Shown in pieces: positions 52,312-62,096 of a stretch of DNA of 64,000 nucleotides. The DNA lies in contig NZ_FRFE01000004.1 in assembly GCF_900143695.1 (NCBI RefSeq), forward strand, positions 1 through 64,000. The letters run 5' to 3'. Below the pieces are notes generated by a model that made no database searches, was not told the origin of the DNA, and saw only the letters and a program-made list of their open reading frames with translations. Origin of the DNA: Desulfopila aestuarii DSM 18488 (GTDB lineage Bacteria > Desulfobacterota > Desulfobulbia > Desulfobulbales > Desulfocapsaceae). The first letter of the stretch is position 1. The number at the start of each line of letters is the position of its first letter. The translations under genes were made by a program, and so were the position numbers.

Positions 52312-53709
52312 TCAATATCCTTGCAGTTTATCAATCAATTCAGGAAGGAAAAGTGAAATCTGTGGAATATAGGTAATCATTACAAGGAAAATCAGGAGAA
52401 CAGCCAGCCATGGCAGTGCTGATTTAATAGCCCAGCCGATACTGCGTCCAGTCACACCTGAAATAACAAACAGGTTAAGTCCGACCGGTGGAGTCAGCAT
52501 GCCGATCTCCATATTTACCACCATTATTATACCAAGATGGATTGGATCAATCCCCAACTTGAGGGCAATGGGGAACAAAATCGGCGCCATAATCAACAGG
52601 ATTGCTGAAGGCTCCATAAAGTTACCGGCAGCAAGGAGCATCAGGTTCACTACTATCAGAAACATCCATGGCGAAAGTCCCATGCTGACTATCATCTCGG
52701 TAAGATGGTGCGGGATGCGTTCGGTTGTGAGCACATGAGCAAAGAGCATGGCGTTAGCAATGATAAAGAGCAACATGATACTGACCTTTGATGCATCGAG
52801 CAGCACCTTGTTCACATCCTTATCGAACACGCATTTAGGTAGTGCAATAGTGCACTGAATAATATTTCTGGTAATCATCGAACCGATTGGTTCATCTTTC
52901 TTGCGCCAGGGCTCATTTCTCATGGGTCCTATATCACGGTAGCCGAAGACCGCCACGCCAAAAGCGTAAACCGCCGATACCGCCGCTGCTTCTGTAGGAC
53001 TGGCAATACCACCATAGATAGAACCAAGCACTATCACAATGAGCATAAGGCCGCCGGAGGCGCTTATTCCTGAGGTGAGGACTTCCTTTATTCCTGCCCA
53101 TGGCTGGCGAGGGATTTTCTTCACTCGGGCGACAACATAGATTACCACCATGAGCATGAAGCCCATCATAATACCGGGAATAAAACCAGCCATGAACATC
53201 CTGGCTGCAGAAACTTCGGTTGCTGCAGCATAAACAAGCATGACAATCGAAGGTGGAATGAGAATCCCGAGTGTTCCTGCATTGGCGATGACACCGGCAG
53301 CTATCGATTCCGGATAACCGGCTTTTACCATACCGACAATTGCAATTGAACCAATAGCCGCAACCGTTGCAGGGGAAGATCCAGATACAGCGGCAAAAAT
53401 CATACAGGCCATAACAGAAGCCATGGCAATACCACCATGAATATGGCCAACCATGCTCAGGGCAAAACGGATGATGCGTTTAGCAACTCCACCTGTAGAA
53501 AGAAATGCCGATGAAAGGATAAAAAATGGAATGGCCAGCAATGTGTAGTGACCCGAAAGTGCTCCAAACAATTTCAGCGCGATAGAAGGAACAGAGTCGT
53601 TTGAAAAAAGCAGAATCGTGGCAGTACTGGAAAGACCAAGGGCGAGTGCAATAGGCATCCCCAGCAGCATGCACCCAAAGAGGAGAAAGAAAAGAAAGGC
53701 AGTTGTCAT
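52312..53709 (-). CDS. dctM: TRAP transporter large permease subunit
   Basis: The protein has 465 residues with about 12 hydrophobic segments. GSSPATVAAIGS near 110 and PVGLNLFVISGVTG near 420 are typical of DctM. A central hydrophilic insert (about residues 260-300, with NEPWRKKDEP) separates the two halves. It carries the substrate with a sodium gradient. Its ATG overlaps the dctQ stop (ATGA). Confidence 0.95.
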   Translation of the reverse strand: MTTAFLFFLLFGCMLLGMPIALALGLSSTATILLFSNDSVPSIALKLFGALSGHYTLLAIPFFILSSAFLSTGGVAKRIIRFALSMVGHIHGGIAMASVMACMIFAAVSGSSPATVAAIGSIAIVGMVKAGYPESIAAGVIANAGTLGILIPPSIVMLVYAAATEVSAARMFMAGFIPGIMMGFMLMVVIYVVARVKKIPRQPWAGIKEVLTSGISASGGLMLIVIVLGSIYGGIASPTEAAAVSAVYAFGVAVFGYRDIGPMRNEPWRKKDEPIGSMITRNIIQCTIALPKCVFDKDVNKVLLDASKVSIMLLFIIANAMLFAHVLTTERIPHHLTEMIVSMGLSPWMFLIVVNLMLLAAGNFMEPSAILLIMAPILFPIALKLGIDPIHLGIIMVVNMEIGMLTPPVGLNLFVISGVTGRSIGWAIKSALPWLAVLLIFLVMITYIPQISLFLPELIDKLQGY

Positions 53710-54254
53710 TTCAGTCCCTCCCCTTGTTTAATTTCTTTTGCGATCTCCATGCTATCCTTTGCCTCATCAGCATGCCGGAAACAATCAATATTGCCGACAA
53801 TGACGTCTTTTAGCAGTATCAGCAGTCGGATGGTGAACATGCCAAAACCTACGACCATCACCCCTTGTGCTATCCATGCTGGAAATTCCGGTATATCCTC
53901 AAGACCAATGCCGATTTTTTTTATCTTCCCTAGATAAATATAGCTGCCGTACAGGATAAGCGAACAGTAGGCAAGGCCGAGTAAACACCCAATTGCTGTA
54001 AGAATTCGCCGAATATTCGGCGAAAAGATTTTCACGAAAGCATCCATTCCAATGTGCGAGCCGACCTTCAACCCGTAAGATGCACCAATGAGGACAAACC
54101 ATGCGGACATGTAAAGCGTCAGTTCCTGGGACCAAAGAAATCCCTTATTGAAGCCAAACCGCATAACCACGTCCATGAACACTAGGGCCGTCGTCGATAC
54201 CAGCAGCAGGCATATAAGAGCTTCCTCAGCTCGATTGAGGATGCGCATAAACAT
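53706..54254 (-). CDS. dctQ: TRAP transporter small permease subunit
   Basis: The protein has 182 residues. The ATG at 54254 is chosen because AAGGAGTG lies upstream; longer frames to 54308 lack one. Four transmembrane segments and the motif LWSQELTLYMSAWFVLIGASYG are typical of DctQ. It pairs with DctM in the membrane. An internal C-terminal tail of about 40 residues is charged. Confidence 0.93.
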   Translation of the reverse strand: MFMRILNRAEEALICLLLVSTTALVFMDVVMRFGFNKGFLWSQELTLYMSAWFVLIGASYGLKVGSHIGMDAFVKIFSPNIRRILTAIGCLLGLAYCSLILYGSYIYLGKIKKIGIGLEDIPEFPAWIAQGVMVVGFGMFTIRLLILLKDVIVGNIDCFRHADEAKDSMEIAKEIKQGEGLK

Positions 54255-54348
54255 AGATACACTCCTTACGCGGTAATCCGCGGGGCACATTGCCCTGCGG
54301 ATTACCAAATTAGCACGAGACTTATTCTTATGTTACAAGCCAGGAATT

Positions 54349-55341
54349 TTAGTTGTTCGCAGCATAAGCGGCATCGATCATGTCTTTTCCGATCGTGTCT
54401 TCAAACTGCTTCCAAACAGGTTTCATTGCCTCAACCCACTGTGCACGCTCTTCAGGTGTGAGCTCAATTATTTCTGAGCGTTTCGACTCAACGACTTTCG
54501 CTCTCGCTTCGGTATCTTTATCGCCGGCGATCTGGTTGCCGTAAGTAATAGCCTCATCAAGAGCTTTCTTCACTTCAGTTCTTACGTCATCAGGAAGACC
54601 GTTCCAGAATTCTGTTGAGGTGATGACCATATAGTCAAGAACACCATGATTGGATTCGGTAATATACGGTTGTACTTCATGATACTTTTGAGAATAAATA
54701 TTTGACCAGGTATTTTCCTGACCATCGATAGCCTTGGTTTGAAGAAGAGTAAAAACCTCTGAGAACGGTTTTTTCAAAGGAATGGCGTTGACTGCCTGGA
54801 ACTGTGCGGCGAGAACGTCGGAGGTCATGATGCGGAATTTTTGGCCGGCTGCGTCGCCAGGAACCCTGAGAGCCTTATTAGATGAAAGCTGCTTGAGGCC
54901 ATTATGAAGGTAGCCAAGACCGACAAAACCTTTACTTTCAAGTGATTTTAAGAGCTCCATGCCCTTATCGCTCTTCTGGAATTTTTCTACCGCGTTCATG
55001 TCTTTGAACAGGAAAGGCAGGTCATAAAGATCGAGTTGTTTGGTGTAGCGACCGAATTTTGAGAGCGCAGGAGCGGCAAGTTGCACATCGCCAAGCTGCA
55101 TGGCCTGAAGGACCTGATCGTCATCAAAGAGCTGGCTTGATGGGAAAACTTCTACGACAACTTTATCAGGCATGCGTTCGGCGACAAGATCTCTGAACTT
55201 GTTGGCTGCTATACCTTTTGGTGTATTTTCAGCAACAACATGGGAAAACTTGATGGTAATTGGAGCGGCAAGAGCGGAGCCGGCAAAAATCATTGCGGAT
55301 ACAGCGGCTGTTGCAACCAAAGTGGTGATCTTACGGAACAT
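54349..55341 (-). CDS. dctP: TRAP transporter substrate-binding protein
   Basis: The protein has 330 residues. The ATG at 55341 is fixed by GGAGGAG upstream. A signal peptide of about 25 residues ends in GSALAAP. The mature part has FSHVVAENTPKGIAANKF and the conserved Arg region KFRIMTSDVLAAQF near 165, where Arg binds the substrate carboxylate. It probably binds C4-dicarboxylates, given its dctBD neighbours. Confidence 0.94.
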   Translation of the reverse strand: MFRKITTLVATAAVSAMIFAGSALAAPITIKFSHVVAENTPKGIAANKFRDLVAERMPDKVVVEVFPSSQLFDDDQVLQAMQLGDVQLAAPALSKFGRYTKQLDLYDLPFLFKDMNAVEKFQKSDKGMELLKSLESKGFVGLGYLHNGLKQLSSNKALRVPGDAAGQKFRIMTSDVLAAQFQAVNAIPLKKPFSEVFTLLQTKAIDGQENTWSNIYSQKYHEVQPYITESNHGVLDYMVITSTEFWNGLPDDVRTEVKKALDEAITYGNQIAGDKDTEARAKVVESKRSEIIELTPEERAQWVEAMKPVWKQFEDTIGKDMIDAAYAANN

Positions 55342-55446
55342 AAGTTTTCTCCTCCAGTAATGATACAAGCAATCCAATTGTTACGGCGTGAATCACAACG
55401 CCGCGCCATTTTAAGAGACGTCAAGCGCCTTCTGATACATCTGTTT

Positions 55447-55462
55447 AGCAACAATCAGACCA
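55447..55462 (-). promoter_or_regulatory. sigma-54 promoter of dctPQM
   Basis: On the minus strand the sequence TGGTCTGATTGTTGCT has GG and GC separated by exactly 10 bases and fits the -24/-12 consensus TGGCACG-N4-TTGCW. It lies about 106 bases before the dctP start. The next upstream gene is the sigma-54 activator dctD, which supports the call. Confidence 0.75.
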
Positions 55463-55514
55463 TTTCTACTGGTGTTTGCAATTTACTGATATCGCAAACA
55501 AATAAAAATGAAAG

Positions 55515-55550
55515 AGAAACCTGGTTTCTGCATATCGGCGGAAAACCGCC
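55515..55550 (-). promoter_or_regulatory. possible DctD enhancer sites upstream of dctP
   Basis: Two palindromes lie 55-90 bases upstream of the -24 box: AGAAACC-T-GGTTTCT (55515-55529) and GGCGG-AAAA-CCGCC (55537-55550). Sigma-54 activators bind dyads at such distances. The second one may instead be a terminator of dctD, but no T-run follows on the dctD side beyond TTGGC. Confidence 0.45.
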
Positions 55551-55620
55551 AAACGAAAGCCTGGCCATGGGGGATTTACGCCAATTGGTATATTTTGTAA
55601 GCCAGATCTGGTGGAGGATT

Positions 55621-56979
55621 TTACTTATAATCGCTCTTGTCGAGGCCGTATTTACGCATCTTGTCATAAAGTGTTTTGCGCGGAATATCTAAGGCATCCA
55701 TCACATCCTTAATGCTTCCCCTCGCGGCCACCAAAGCCTGCTCAATCAGGCTGCGTTCGAAACAATCTACCTGTATCGGAAGGCTGCGCTTCTGTTCATT
55801 CACTACAGAACCTGAAAGCAATCTGTCGATTGACCAACCCATCTGCCCACCAAGTAATACATACCGCTCGGCAAGATTCCGTAATTCGCGAACATTGCCT
55901 GGCCATGAGTAGGCCATGAGTGCATTCATCTGTGCGGCTGTTGGTTGGGGTATTTCCTGCTGGTAACGATGACCGGCAACCAACAGGAAATGATGGAATA
56001 GCAGAGGAATGTCCTCTCGCCGATCACGCAAAGGCGGAATCTCAAGACTTACCACATTGAGACGGTAATAGAGGTCTTCACGAAATTCACCCATTTCCGC
56101 CTGTTGCCTGAGATCTACTTTCGTTGCTGCCACAACCCGGAGATCCAGATGAATCAGTTGGTTTGAGCCAAGTCGTTCAAGAGAGCGCTCCTGGAGAACC
56201 CGCAGGAGATGAATCTGAACTCTCAGTGGCATCGATTCAATCTCGTCGAGCAAAAGTGTTCCGCCATTAGCGTGCTCAATTTTTCCGATTCGCTGCGTTC
56301 TTGCGTCAGTAAAGGCACCAGCTTCATGACCGAAAAGTTCGCTTTCAATCATAGATTCAGGTAATGCACCACAGTTCACTGCCACAAAATTCCTGGTTCT
56401 GCGATTGCTGTGTTCGTGAAGTGACCGTGCGACCAACTCTTTTCCCGTGCCTGTTTCCCCAAGAACCAGTACGTCAGCCCCGGTATTGGCCACCTGGGAA
56501 ATGGTGGCTCGAAGTTTTTCCATGGCCGGTGTTTTGCCTATAATTCTTGGCCCTGGAGTGGAATGTGCTTCAAGTTCACGGCGCAGATTTCTGTTTTCGA
56601 GTGTCAGCGAACGCTTTTCCAATGCTCTCTGGACTGTTTTCACCAGCCTCTCTGCCGAATAGGGCTTTTCAATAAAATCATAGGCACCGTCTCGCATTGC
56701 CTGGACGGCCGTCGAGATATCGCCATGACCGGTAATGAGTATAACCGGCAGATCCTTATCGATCTTCTGAACTTCGACCAGAAATTGCAAACCATCCATT
56801 TTCGGCAAACGAATGTCACATACCACCACGCCCTGCCAGTCCCGGTTTATGAGCGAATATGCATCCTCAGCTGATTCGTGGCAGATTACCTCCAAATCGG
56901 CAAGTTCCAGGGTCTGCCGATTGGCCTGGCGAATATGTTTTTCATCGTCGATAAAAAGTACTTTGTGAAGCGCATCCAT
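55621..56979 (-). CDS. dctD: sigma-54 response regulator DctD
   Basis: The protein has 452 residues. The receiver domain (about 1-120) has the phospho-accepting Asp in VVVCDIRLPKMDG near 53. The AAA+ domain has GETGTGKELVAR near 173 and the sigma-54 contact motif GAFTDA near 217. A Fis-type helix-turn-helix closes it (IKDVMDALDIPRKTLYDKMR). It would activate the dctPQM promoter. It begins six bases after the dctB stop. Confidence 0.95.
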   Translation of the reverse strand: MDALHKVLFIDDEKHIRQANRQTLELADLEVICHESAEDAYSLINRDWQGVVVCDIRLPKMDGLQFLVEVQKIDKDLPVILITGHGDISTAVQAMRDGAYDFIEKPYSAERLVKTVQRALEKRSLTLENRNLRRELEAHSTPGPRIIGKTPAMEKLRATISQVANTGADVLVLGETGTGKELVARSLHEHSNRRTRNFVAVNCGALPESMIESELFGHEAGAFTDARTQRIGKIEHANGGTLLLDEIESMPLRVQIHLLRVLQERSLERLGSNQLIHLDLRVVAATKVDLRQQAEMGEFREDLYYRLNVVSLEIPPLRDRREDIPLLFHHFLLVAGHRYQQEIPQPTAAQMNALMAYSWPGNVRELRNLAERYVLLGGQMGWSIDRLLSGSVVNEQKRSLPIQVDCFERSLIEQALVAARGSIKDVMDALDIPRKTLYDKMRKYGLDKSDYK

Positions 56980-56985
56980 GAGCGA

Positions 56986-58839
56986 TTATGCCTTTTCTAA
57001 CGATATTTCAAAGCAAGCCCCCTGCCCTTTGGCCTGAGGGATAACACGAATACTGCCGCGCATTTCCTGAAGTATGCGCTCACTGATGGTCAAACCAAGC
57101 CCAAGCCCCTGTCCAGATTTCTTGGTGGTGAAAAAAGGTTCGAAAATATGTGGCAAATCTTCTGCGGTAATACCTGGTCCACTATCCATTACACGTATCA
57201 ACACAGCATTGCCGTTAAGTTCGGCTGTAACATGGACGATTTTAAGATCACTGGGTTCCGCTGCTTGAATAGCATTGCTGATCAAGTTAATCAATACCTG
57301 CTGCAACAGCAAATTATTGGCTTTTACTTCAATATTTTCAGGAACAAGACGAACATTCACCTGAACGCCTCGCTTGCGGATAGATGGCTTGAGAATCTCA
57401 AGTGCTCCATCAATGACACCATGGAGGGGGACAACTGTCATCTGCCCGCTCGTCTTTCTTGAGAACAACTTGAGCTGCACACCAATCTGAGCCATACGCT
57501 CAGTCAGCTCGGCAATCTGCTCAAGATTCCAGAGAGCCTCTTCGTGGCGTCCTTTTTTGAGAAATTCCTTACCGTTATCCGTATAACTGCGAATGGCTGC
57601 CAGGGGTTGGTTCAACTCATGGTTGATACCGGCTGACATCTGACCAAGAACAGCCATTTTCGCTGCATGAATAAGCTCGTTTCGTGTCTTGCGTAAGGTC
57701 TCTTCGGTTCGCTGGCGGTCCTGGATCTCGCGTCGCAGGAGTTTATTAATAGCAGTGAGCTCTCTCGTGCGCTCCTTTACCCGTAATTCAAGCTTTTCAT
57801 TGGCCCGTTGCAACGTCCTTCTGGTTTTCTCACGAATAAGGGTAAGTTCTGCCAGTCGATATTGCCGTTGTTTCAAGAGAAGAACAAGCAGGAAGGTAAG
57901 CAGAAGAGATGCACCAACCATGATATTGACCCACCACACTCGCTTCTTCACCGTCTGGATGTCGGTCAGAATGTGCACACTCCAGCCGGCTTCCGGCATA
58001 TTGCGTGTAAGCAAGAGATGATTTCGACCGACTGGATTATTCTGATCGTGGAGATGGACAATTTGACGATTTCCTTCCAGGTCCTGCCGGGTGTCAGTCA
58101 GTACCGCAAGCGAGGCGTTTGGGTAACGTCTGCTTTCAATTATCTGCTTACGCACCGTTTCTTCGAGTGGATGAAGGGTCTGATACCTCCAATCAGGTTC
58201 GGTGGTAATAAACACTACACCATCAGGATCGGTAACCAGGAAATTATCGCCTCGTTCGCCCCAACTTTGCTCGACCGAATCAATGTTGACCTTAATGACG
58301 ACAACGCCAAGTATTTCCCCTGCCCTGCGGACGGGATAGGCAAAATAATATCCGCGCTTTGAAGATGTAGTTCCTAAGGCAAAATAGCGACCGAGCTGCC
58401 CTTTCATGGCCTCAAGGAAATAGGGCCTGTATGAAAAGTTACGCCCGACAAAAGGGTGTTCTTCCTGCCAGTTACTGGCAGCAATGGTCAGCCCTTCCTT
58501 GTCCATGAGATAGGTATCTGCGGTGTCACTGATAGCATTGATGGTTTCAAGGTACCGGTTCAGTTTATTGATCCGCTGGTCTTCCCTGGGGTTCAACAGG
58601 GCATTGACCAGATTATCATCTATGGCAAGGAGCTCCGGCAAGGATTGATATGTCTTCAACACCCCTTGAAGATAGGTGACAAAAAGCTCAAGCTTCACCG
58701 TTCCTTGACTAGATAGATCCTCTATCCCGCGATGATACATGACCCTCGAGGTAAGCCAAAGCATAACGGTGCCGATAAGCAGGAACGCCATACCGGTGAC
58801 GAGGAAAAATCGTCTCTGAGGTTTTTTGATCACACTCAT
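56986..58839 (-). CDS. dctB: sensor histidine kinase DctB
   Basis: The protein has 617 residues. Transmembrane segments lie at about 12-32 and 303-322, with a double-Cache-like periplasmic sensor between (including AISDTADTYLMDKEGLTIAAS and RPYFLEAMKGQLGRYFALG). A coiled coil follows, then HisKA with the phospho-His in GINHELNQPLAAIRSYTDNG near 400, and a HATPase domain with GQGLGLGLTISE. It senses dicarboxylates and phosphorylates DctD. Confidence 0.94.
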   Translation of the reverse strand: MSVIKKPQRRFFLVTGMAFLLIGTVMLWLTSRVMYHRGIEDLSSQGTVKLELFVTYLQGVLKTYQSLPELLAIDDNLVNALLNPREDQRINKLNRYLETINAISDTADTYLMDKEGLTIAASNWQEEHPFVGRNFSYRPYFLEAMKGQLGRYFALGTTSSKRGYYFAYPVRRAGEILGVVVIKVNIDSVEQSWGERGDNFLVTDPDGVVFITTEPDWRYQTLHPLEETVRKQIIESRRYPNASLAVLTDTRQDLEGNRQIVHLHDQNNPVGRNHLLLTRNMPEAGWSVHILTDIQTVKKRVWWVNIMVGASLLLTFLLVLLLKQRQYRLAELTLIREKTRRTLQRANEKLELRVKERTRELTAINKLLRREIQDRQRTEETLRKTRNELIHAAKMAVLGQMSAGINHELNQPLAAIRSYTDNGKEFLKKGRHEEALWNLEQIAELTERMAQIGVQLKLFSRKTSGQMTVVPLHGVIDGALEILKPSIRKRGVQVNVRLVPENIEVKANNLLLQQVLINLISNAIQAAEPSDLKIVHVTAELNGNAVLIRVMDSGPGITAEDLPHIFEPFFTTKKSGQGLGLGLTISERILQEMRGSIRVIPQAKGQGACFEISLEKA

Positions 58840-58970
58840 AAACAGATATCAATCGCCCCGGTGAAGGTTCAAGCGCAGGCTTGCCCAAAATACCAACGTC
58901 TCTGTGAATTGCACAAAAGCATCGAGGGTTTTAATCGTTATCACTTCTCTTTAATTGTCTTACATTTCTC

Positions 58971-60563
58971 TTAACGTGTTTCAATTCCGGCTTCGGCAAC
59001 AGCTCTTTTCACAGAGGAGATCTTCACTTCACCGCGATGAAAAATTCCGGCGGCAAGCGCTGCTTCCGCACCGGTTTCAAGAAAGACTTCTGTGAAATGG
59101 GCGGGGCAACCTGCACCACTTGAGGCGATAACAGGAATGGACACAGCCCCTTTCACCATCCTGACCAGTTCCAGATCGAAACCGCTGTTGGTGCCATCTT
59201 TGTCGATGCAGTTGAGCAGGATCTCGCCGGCACCGAGCTCTTCACAGGCTGTTACCAACTGGACAACATCTACATCACGCCCCTCACGGCCACCTCGGAC
59301 TGTACATTGGTACCAACAGTATTCCTCCCCATTTGGACCAGGGAACTGTGTTTTAACCGTGGTGTGCGAAGTCTCGTCAGAACTTTTGACATAAACCCTT
59401 CGCGGGTCTACTGAAATGACGACCGCCTGAGCACCATACACTATGGAGATCTGCTCAATTGCAGTCTTTCCTGTTTTCTCTCTGTTCTTCAGATACTCTT
59501 CAACCGAATAAACAGCATCGCTGCCAATTGAGACTTTGTCGGCTCCTGAACGGAAGTACTGTGATGCGACATCGAGTGCGGAATAAAAATTGCCTTCGCT
59601 ATCGGTAAATTCCCGAATACCACCACCAATAGTAAGCGGCACGAAAACATTTTTTGAGGTCTCTTTCAGTACCTCAATCATTGGCTGATCTTGTAGGGGG
59701 AAATCTCGAAAACCGGTAATATTCAGGAAGGTCACTTCGTCTGCGCCTTCTTCGTAATAGCGTCGAGCAAGTTCCACCGGTTTTCCGAGATTGCGTACCT
59801 CACCTTCCTGGCGCACATCATACTGATCGCCCTTAGTGACCACTAAATCTCCCGCATCGTTGCTGCGGACGTCCAGGCAGGCAATAATCCGCCGAGCTAT
59901 TTGGGTTTTCTCCCCTGCTATCAGTGTATTTTTTGCTCCGCAGACAGTGAGCGTTTCGGAGTCTTGTAAAAAACGTTCCAGAATACCAAGACCAGCAGCC
60001 CCACTTTTCTCCGGATGAAACTGGGTCGCAATTACCCGACCTTTTGCCACTGCAGAGATGAACTCCTCACCGTAATCGGTCGTGGTGAGGATCCAGTCAC
60101 GGTTATCTGGATTGGCCGATGCTTTGTAGGAGTGGACAAAGTAAAGCTTTTCGCCATTGTAAGCGGAAAAAAGAGAACTTTCTTTATGCAGTTTAATACC
60201 ATTCCAGCCAATCTGAGGAACAGACAACCCACTATCTGTAAAACGCTTGACCTGCCCTGGAATAATACCGAGTCCGGCAACTCCTGGGGATTCCTCACTC
60301 CCGTCAAAAAAGGCCTGGAGAGCAACACAGATGCCAAATGTCGGTTTATCCTGACGGATGCGTTCAACTATTTTCTCGGCATAACCGTCTCGCACCAATC
60401 GTTGCATGACGACACCAAAATTACCCACCCCAGGAAAGATAAGTTTATCTGCACTGAGAATATCCTCAGGCTTTTCAACATCACGCACTTCAAACCCAAG
60501 TTTACGAATAGCGTTTCTCACACTGCGGACATTCCCCGCACCATAATCAAGTAAAGTGATCAT
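58971..60563 (-). CDS. hisHF: imidazole glycerol phosphate synthase, fused HisH-HisF
   Basis: The protein has 530 residues. The N-terminal glutaminase (about 1-205) has FPGVGNFG near 44, the nucleophile Cys in TFGICVALQAFF near 79, and His and Glu in ATQFHPEKSG near 185. The C-terminal cyclase (about 215-525) is a TIM barrel with ARRIIACLDVRSNDAGDLVVTKGD, a catalytic Asp, and GAGEILLNCIDKDGTNSGFD. It has the insert PGPNGEEYCWYQCTVRGGREGRD, which is characteristic of the yeast and plant fusion enzymes as I recall them. It makes IGP and AICAR from PRFAR in histidine synthesis. Confidence 0.93.
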   Translation of the reverse strand: MITLLDYGAGNVRSVRNAIRKLGFEVRDVEKPEDILSADKLIFPGVGNFGVVMQRLVRDGYAEKIVERIRQDKPTFGICVALQAFFDGSEESPGVAGLGIIPGQVKRFTDSGLSVPQIGWNGIKLHKESSLFSAYNGEKLYFVHSYKASANPDNRDWILTTTDYGEEFISAVAKGRVIATQFHPEKSGAAGLGILERFLQDSETLTVCGAKNTLIAGEKTQIARRIIACLDVRSNDAGDLVVTKGDQYDVRQEGEVRNLGKPVELARRYYEEGADEVTFLNITGFRDFPLQDQPMIEVLKETSKNVFVPLTIGGGIREFTDSEGNFYSALDVASQYFRSGADKVSIGSDAVYSVEEYLKNREKTGKTAIEQISIVYGAQAVVISVDPRRVYVKSSDETSHTTVKTQFPGPNGEEYCWYQCTVRGGREGRDVDVVQLVTACEELGAGEILLNCIDKDGTNSGFDLELVRMVKGAVSIPVIASSGAGCPAHFTEVFLETGAEAALAAGIFHRGEVKISSVKRAVAEAGIETR

Positions 60564-60701
60564 CAGCTGCTACCTCTCACAATATATTCAATACATCGAC
60601 ACGACTGAAATGTCATTTACCCCTGTAGTTGTTTGGGGATAGGCTTTTACCACAGTCCTGCAGAACAATTTTTAAGACCCTTGCACATTCTTCGATATGC
60701 A

Positions 60702-61226
60702 TCAATAATCAAACCCTTGCTGGGCGGAAATTCCTTGCCGGTATGGATGTTTAATATCCTTCATTTCCGTCACCAAATCAGCATTTGCAATAAGTCGCTC
60801 TGAGGCGTCTCGACCAGTAATGACCACATGCATATGAGGCGGCCGCTTTTCAAGCGCCTGCAGAATTTCCTCTTCGGCTACCATCTTGTATTTAACGAGA
60901 TAGGTCAACTCATCCAAAACCAGAAGGTTTACCGTTCCTTCTGTGATTATTGACTGAGCCAGTTCCCAAGCTTCCCTTGCACGTGCAATATCCTGAGAAG
61001 GATCTGCAGAATTCCAGGTAAAACCACGTCCGGTAACATGAAATTCGAGGAGTTGTGGAAATTGGTCTGCGAGCTTATTCTCGCCTGTGCTTTTGCGTCC
61101 TTTGATAAACTGTACGATAGCAACTTTCTGACCATGCCCCAAAGCCCGGAATGCAAGTCCAAGGGCAGCGGTAGTTTTTCCCTTACCATTGCCGGTATGA
61201 ATGGCAAGGATGCCTTTACTCTCCAC
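60702..61226 (-). CDS. cobO: cob(I)yrinic acid a,c-diamide adenosyltransferase
   Basis: The protein has 174 residues. The ATP site is HTGNGKGKTTAALG near 10-24. It has LLVLDELTYLVKYKM near 98 and VVITGRDASERLIANADLVTEM near 131. It attaches the adenosyl group to cobalt in corrinoids (CobA/CobO/BtuR type). It overlaps the end of cbiF by 11 bases and is the last gene of the leftward cobalamin run. Confidence 0.95.
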   Translation of the reverse strand: MESKGILAIHTGNGKGKTTAALGLAFRALGHGQKVAIVQFIKGRKSTGENKLADQFPQLLEFHVTGRGFTWNSADPSQDIARAREAWELAQSIITEGTVNLLVLDELTYLVKYKMVAEEEILQALEKRPPHMHVVITGRDASERLIANADLVTEMKDIKHPYRQGISAQQGFDY

Positions 61227-62001
61227 AGCGTGCCTCTCTGGTGCCGTGGCTGAAGCTGCTGTCGTATAGTTTTGATTCGGCCGTCAAGGGATCTTTACCA
61301 AAAACCCTGCCAACACAGATCATGGCTGTCTTTCTTATCTTCTCGGCATTCACCAATGACGCAATTGTTGCCAGAGTGCCGTTAATAATTTTCTGGTTCG
61401 GCCATGTAGCGCGCTCTACAACCGCGATCGGTGTGGACGTCGGATACCCACCGGTAATCAGTTCGTCGACTACCTTCTCGATCATCCCTACAGAAAGAAA
61501 TATCATCATTGTGGTCTGATGTCTGGCAAGATCTCGAAGTTTTTCACCTTCGGGTACAGGCGTGCGTCCTTCCTGCCGGGTAATGATCACTGTCTGGGCG
61601 ATTTCCGGCAGAGTCAATTCAGCCTGAAGCGCGGCAGCAGCACCAGCAGCGGAAGTGACCCCCGGCACGACCAGGTAGGGAATGTTCAACTGGTCTAGAC
61701 GGTACATCTGCTCTTTGATCGCTCCGAAAATTGATGGATCACCAGTATGCAGTCGAACCACCTTCTCTCCACGTTGCCATGCCTCATGCATGACCTCGAG
61801 AATCTGGTCGAGATCCATACCTTGGGAGTCGTGAATTTCTTTTGCTTTGCAACCATTCAATAGTTCTGGATTGACGAGGCTGCCTGCATAGACAATACAA
61901 TCAGCCTCGTCGAGAAGCCTCCGCCCCTTTACAGTAATAAGTTCGATATCGCCGGGACCCGCGCCGACAAAACAGATAGGGTTATTGGTAACGTTGGTCA
62001 C
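61216..62001 (-). CDS. cbiF: cobalt-precorrin-4 C11-methyltransferase
   Basis: The protein has 261 residues. It belongs to the SAM-dependent tetrapyrrole methylase family: ICFVGAGPGDIELITVKGRRLL near 8, VVRLHTGDPSIFGAIKEQM near 80, and GVTSAAGAAAALQAELTLPE near 109. It adds a methyl group at C11 during corrin ring contraction. The anaerobic symbol is used because cbiD is present. Confidence 0.94.
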   Translation of the reverse strand: MTNVTNNPICFVGAGPGDIELITVKGRRLLDEADCIVYAGSLVNPELLNGCKAKEIHDSQGMDLDQILEVMHEAWQRGEKVVRLHTGDPSIFGAIKEQMYRLDQLNIPYLVVPGVTSAAGAAAALQAELTLPEIAQTVIITRQEGRTPVPEGEKLRDLARHQTTMMIFLSVGMIEKVVDELITGGYPTSTPIAVVERATWPNQKIINGTLATIASLVNAEKIRKTAMICVGRVFGKDPLTAESKLYDSSFSHGTREARCGE

Positions 62002-62096
62002 TTGCCAGTCCTCTTATTTTCTGCAAAGTTTTATTGAGATTTCAATCATTGGTATGTCGGTACCATAATCGAAGAAACAGGTAACTTGAATAGCTG

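Noticed and set aside
60564..62096. Cobalamin riboswitch within the cobalamin gene run
   Set aside because: The gaps between these genes (138 and 95 bases) are too short and show no B12-box; any riboswitch would lie upstream of cbiD, outside the window.
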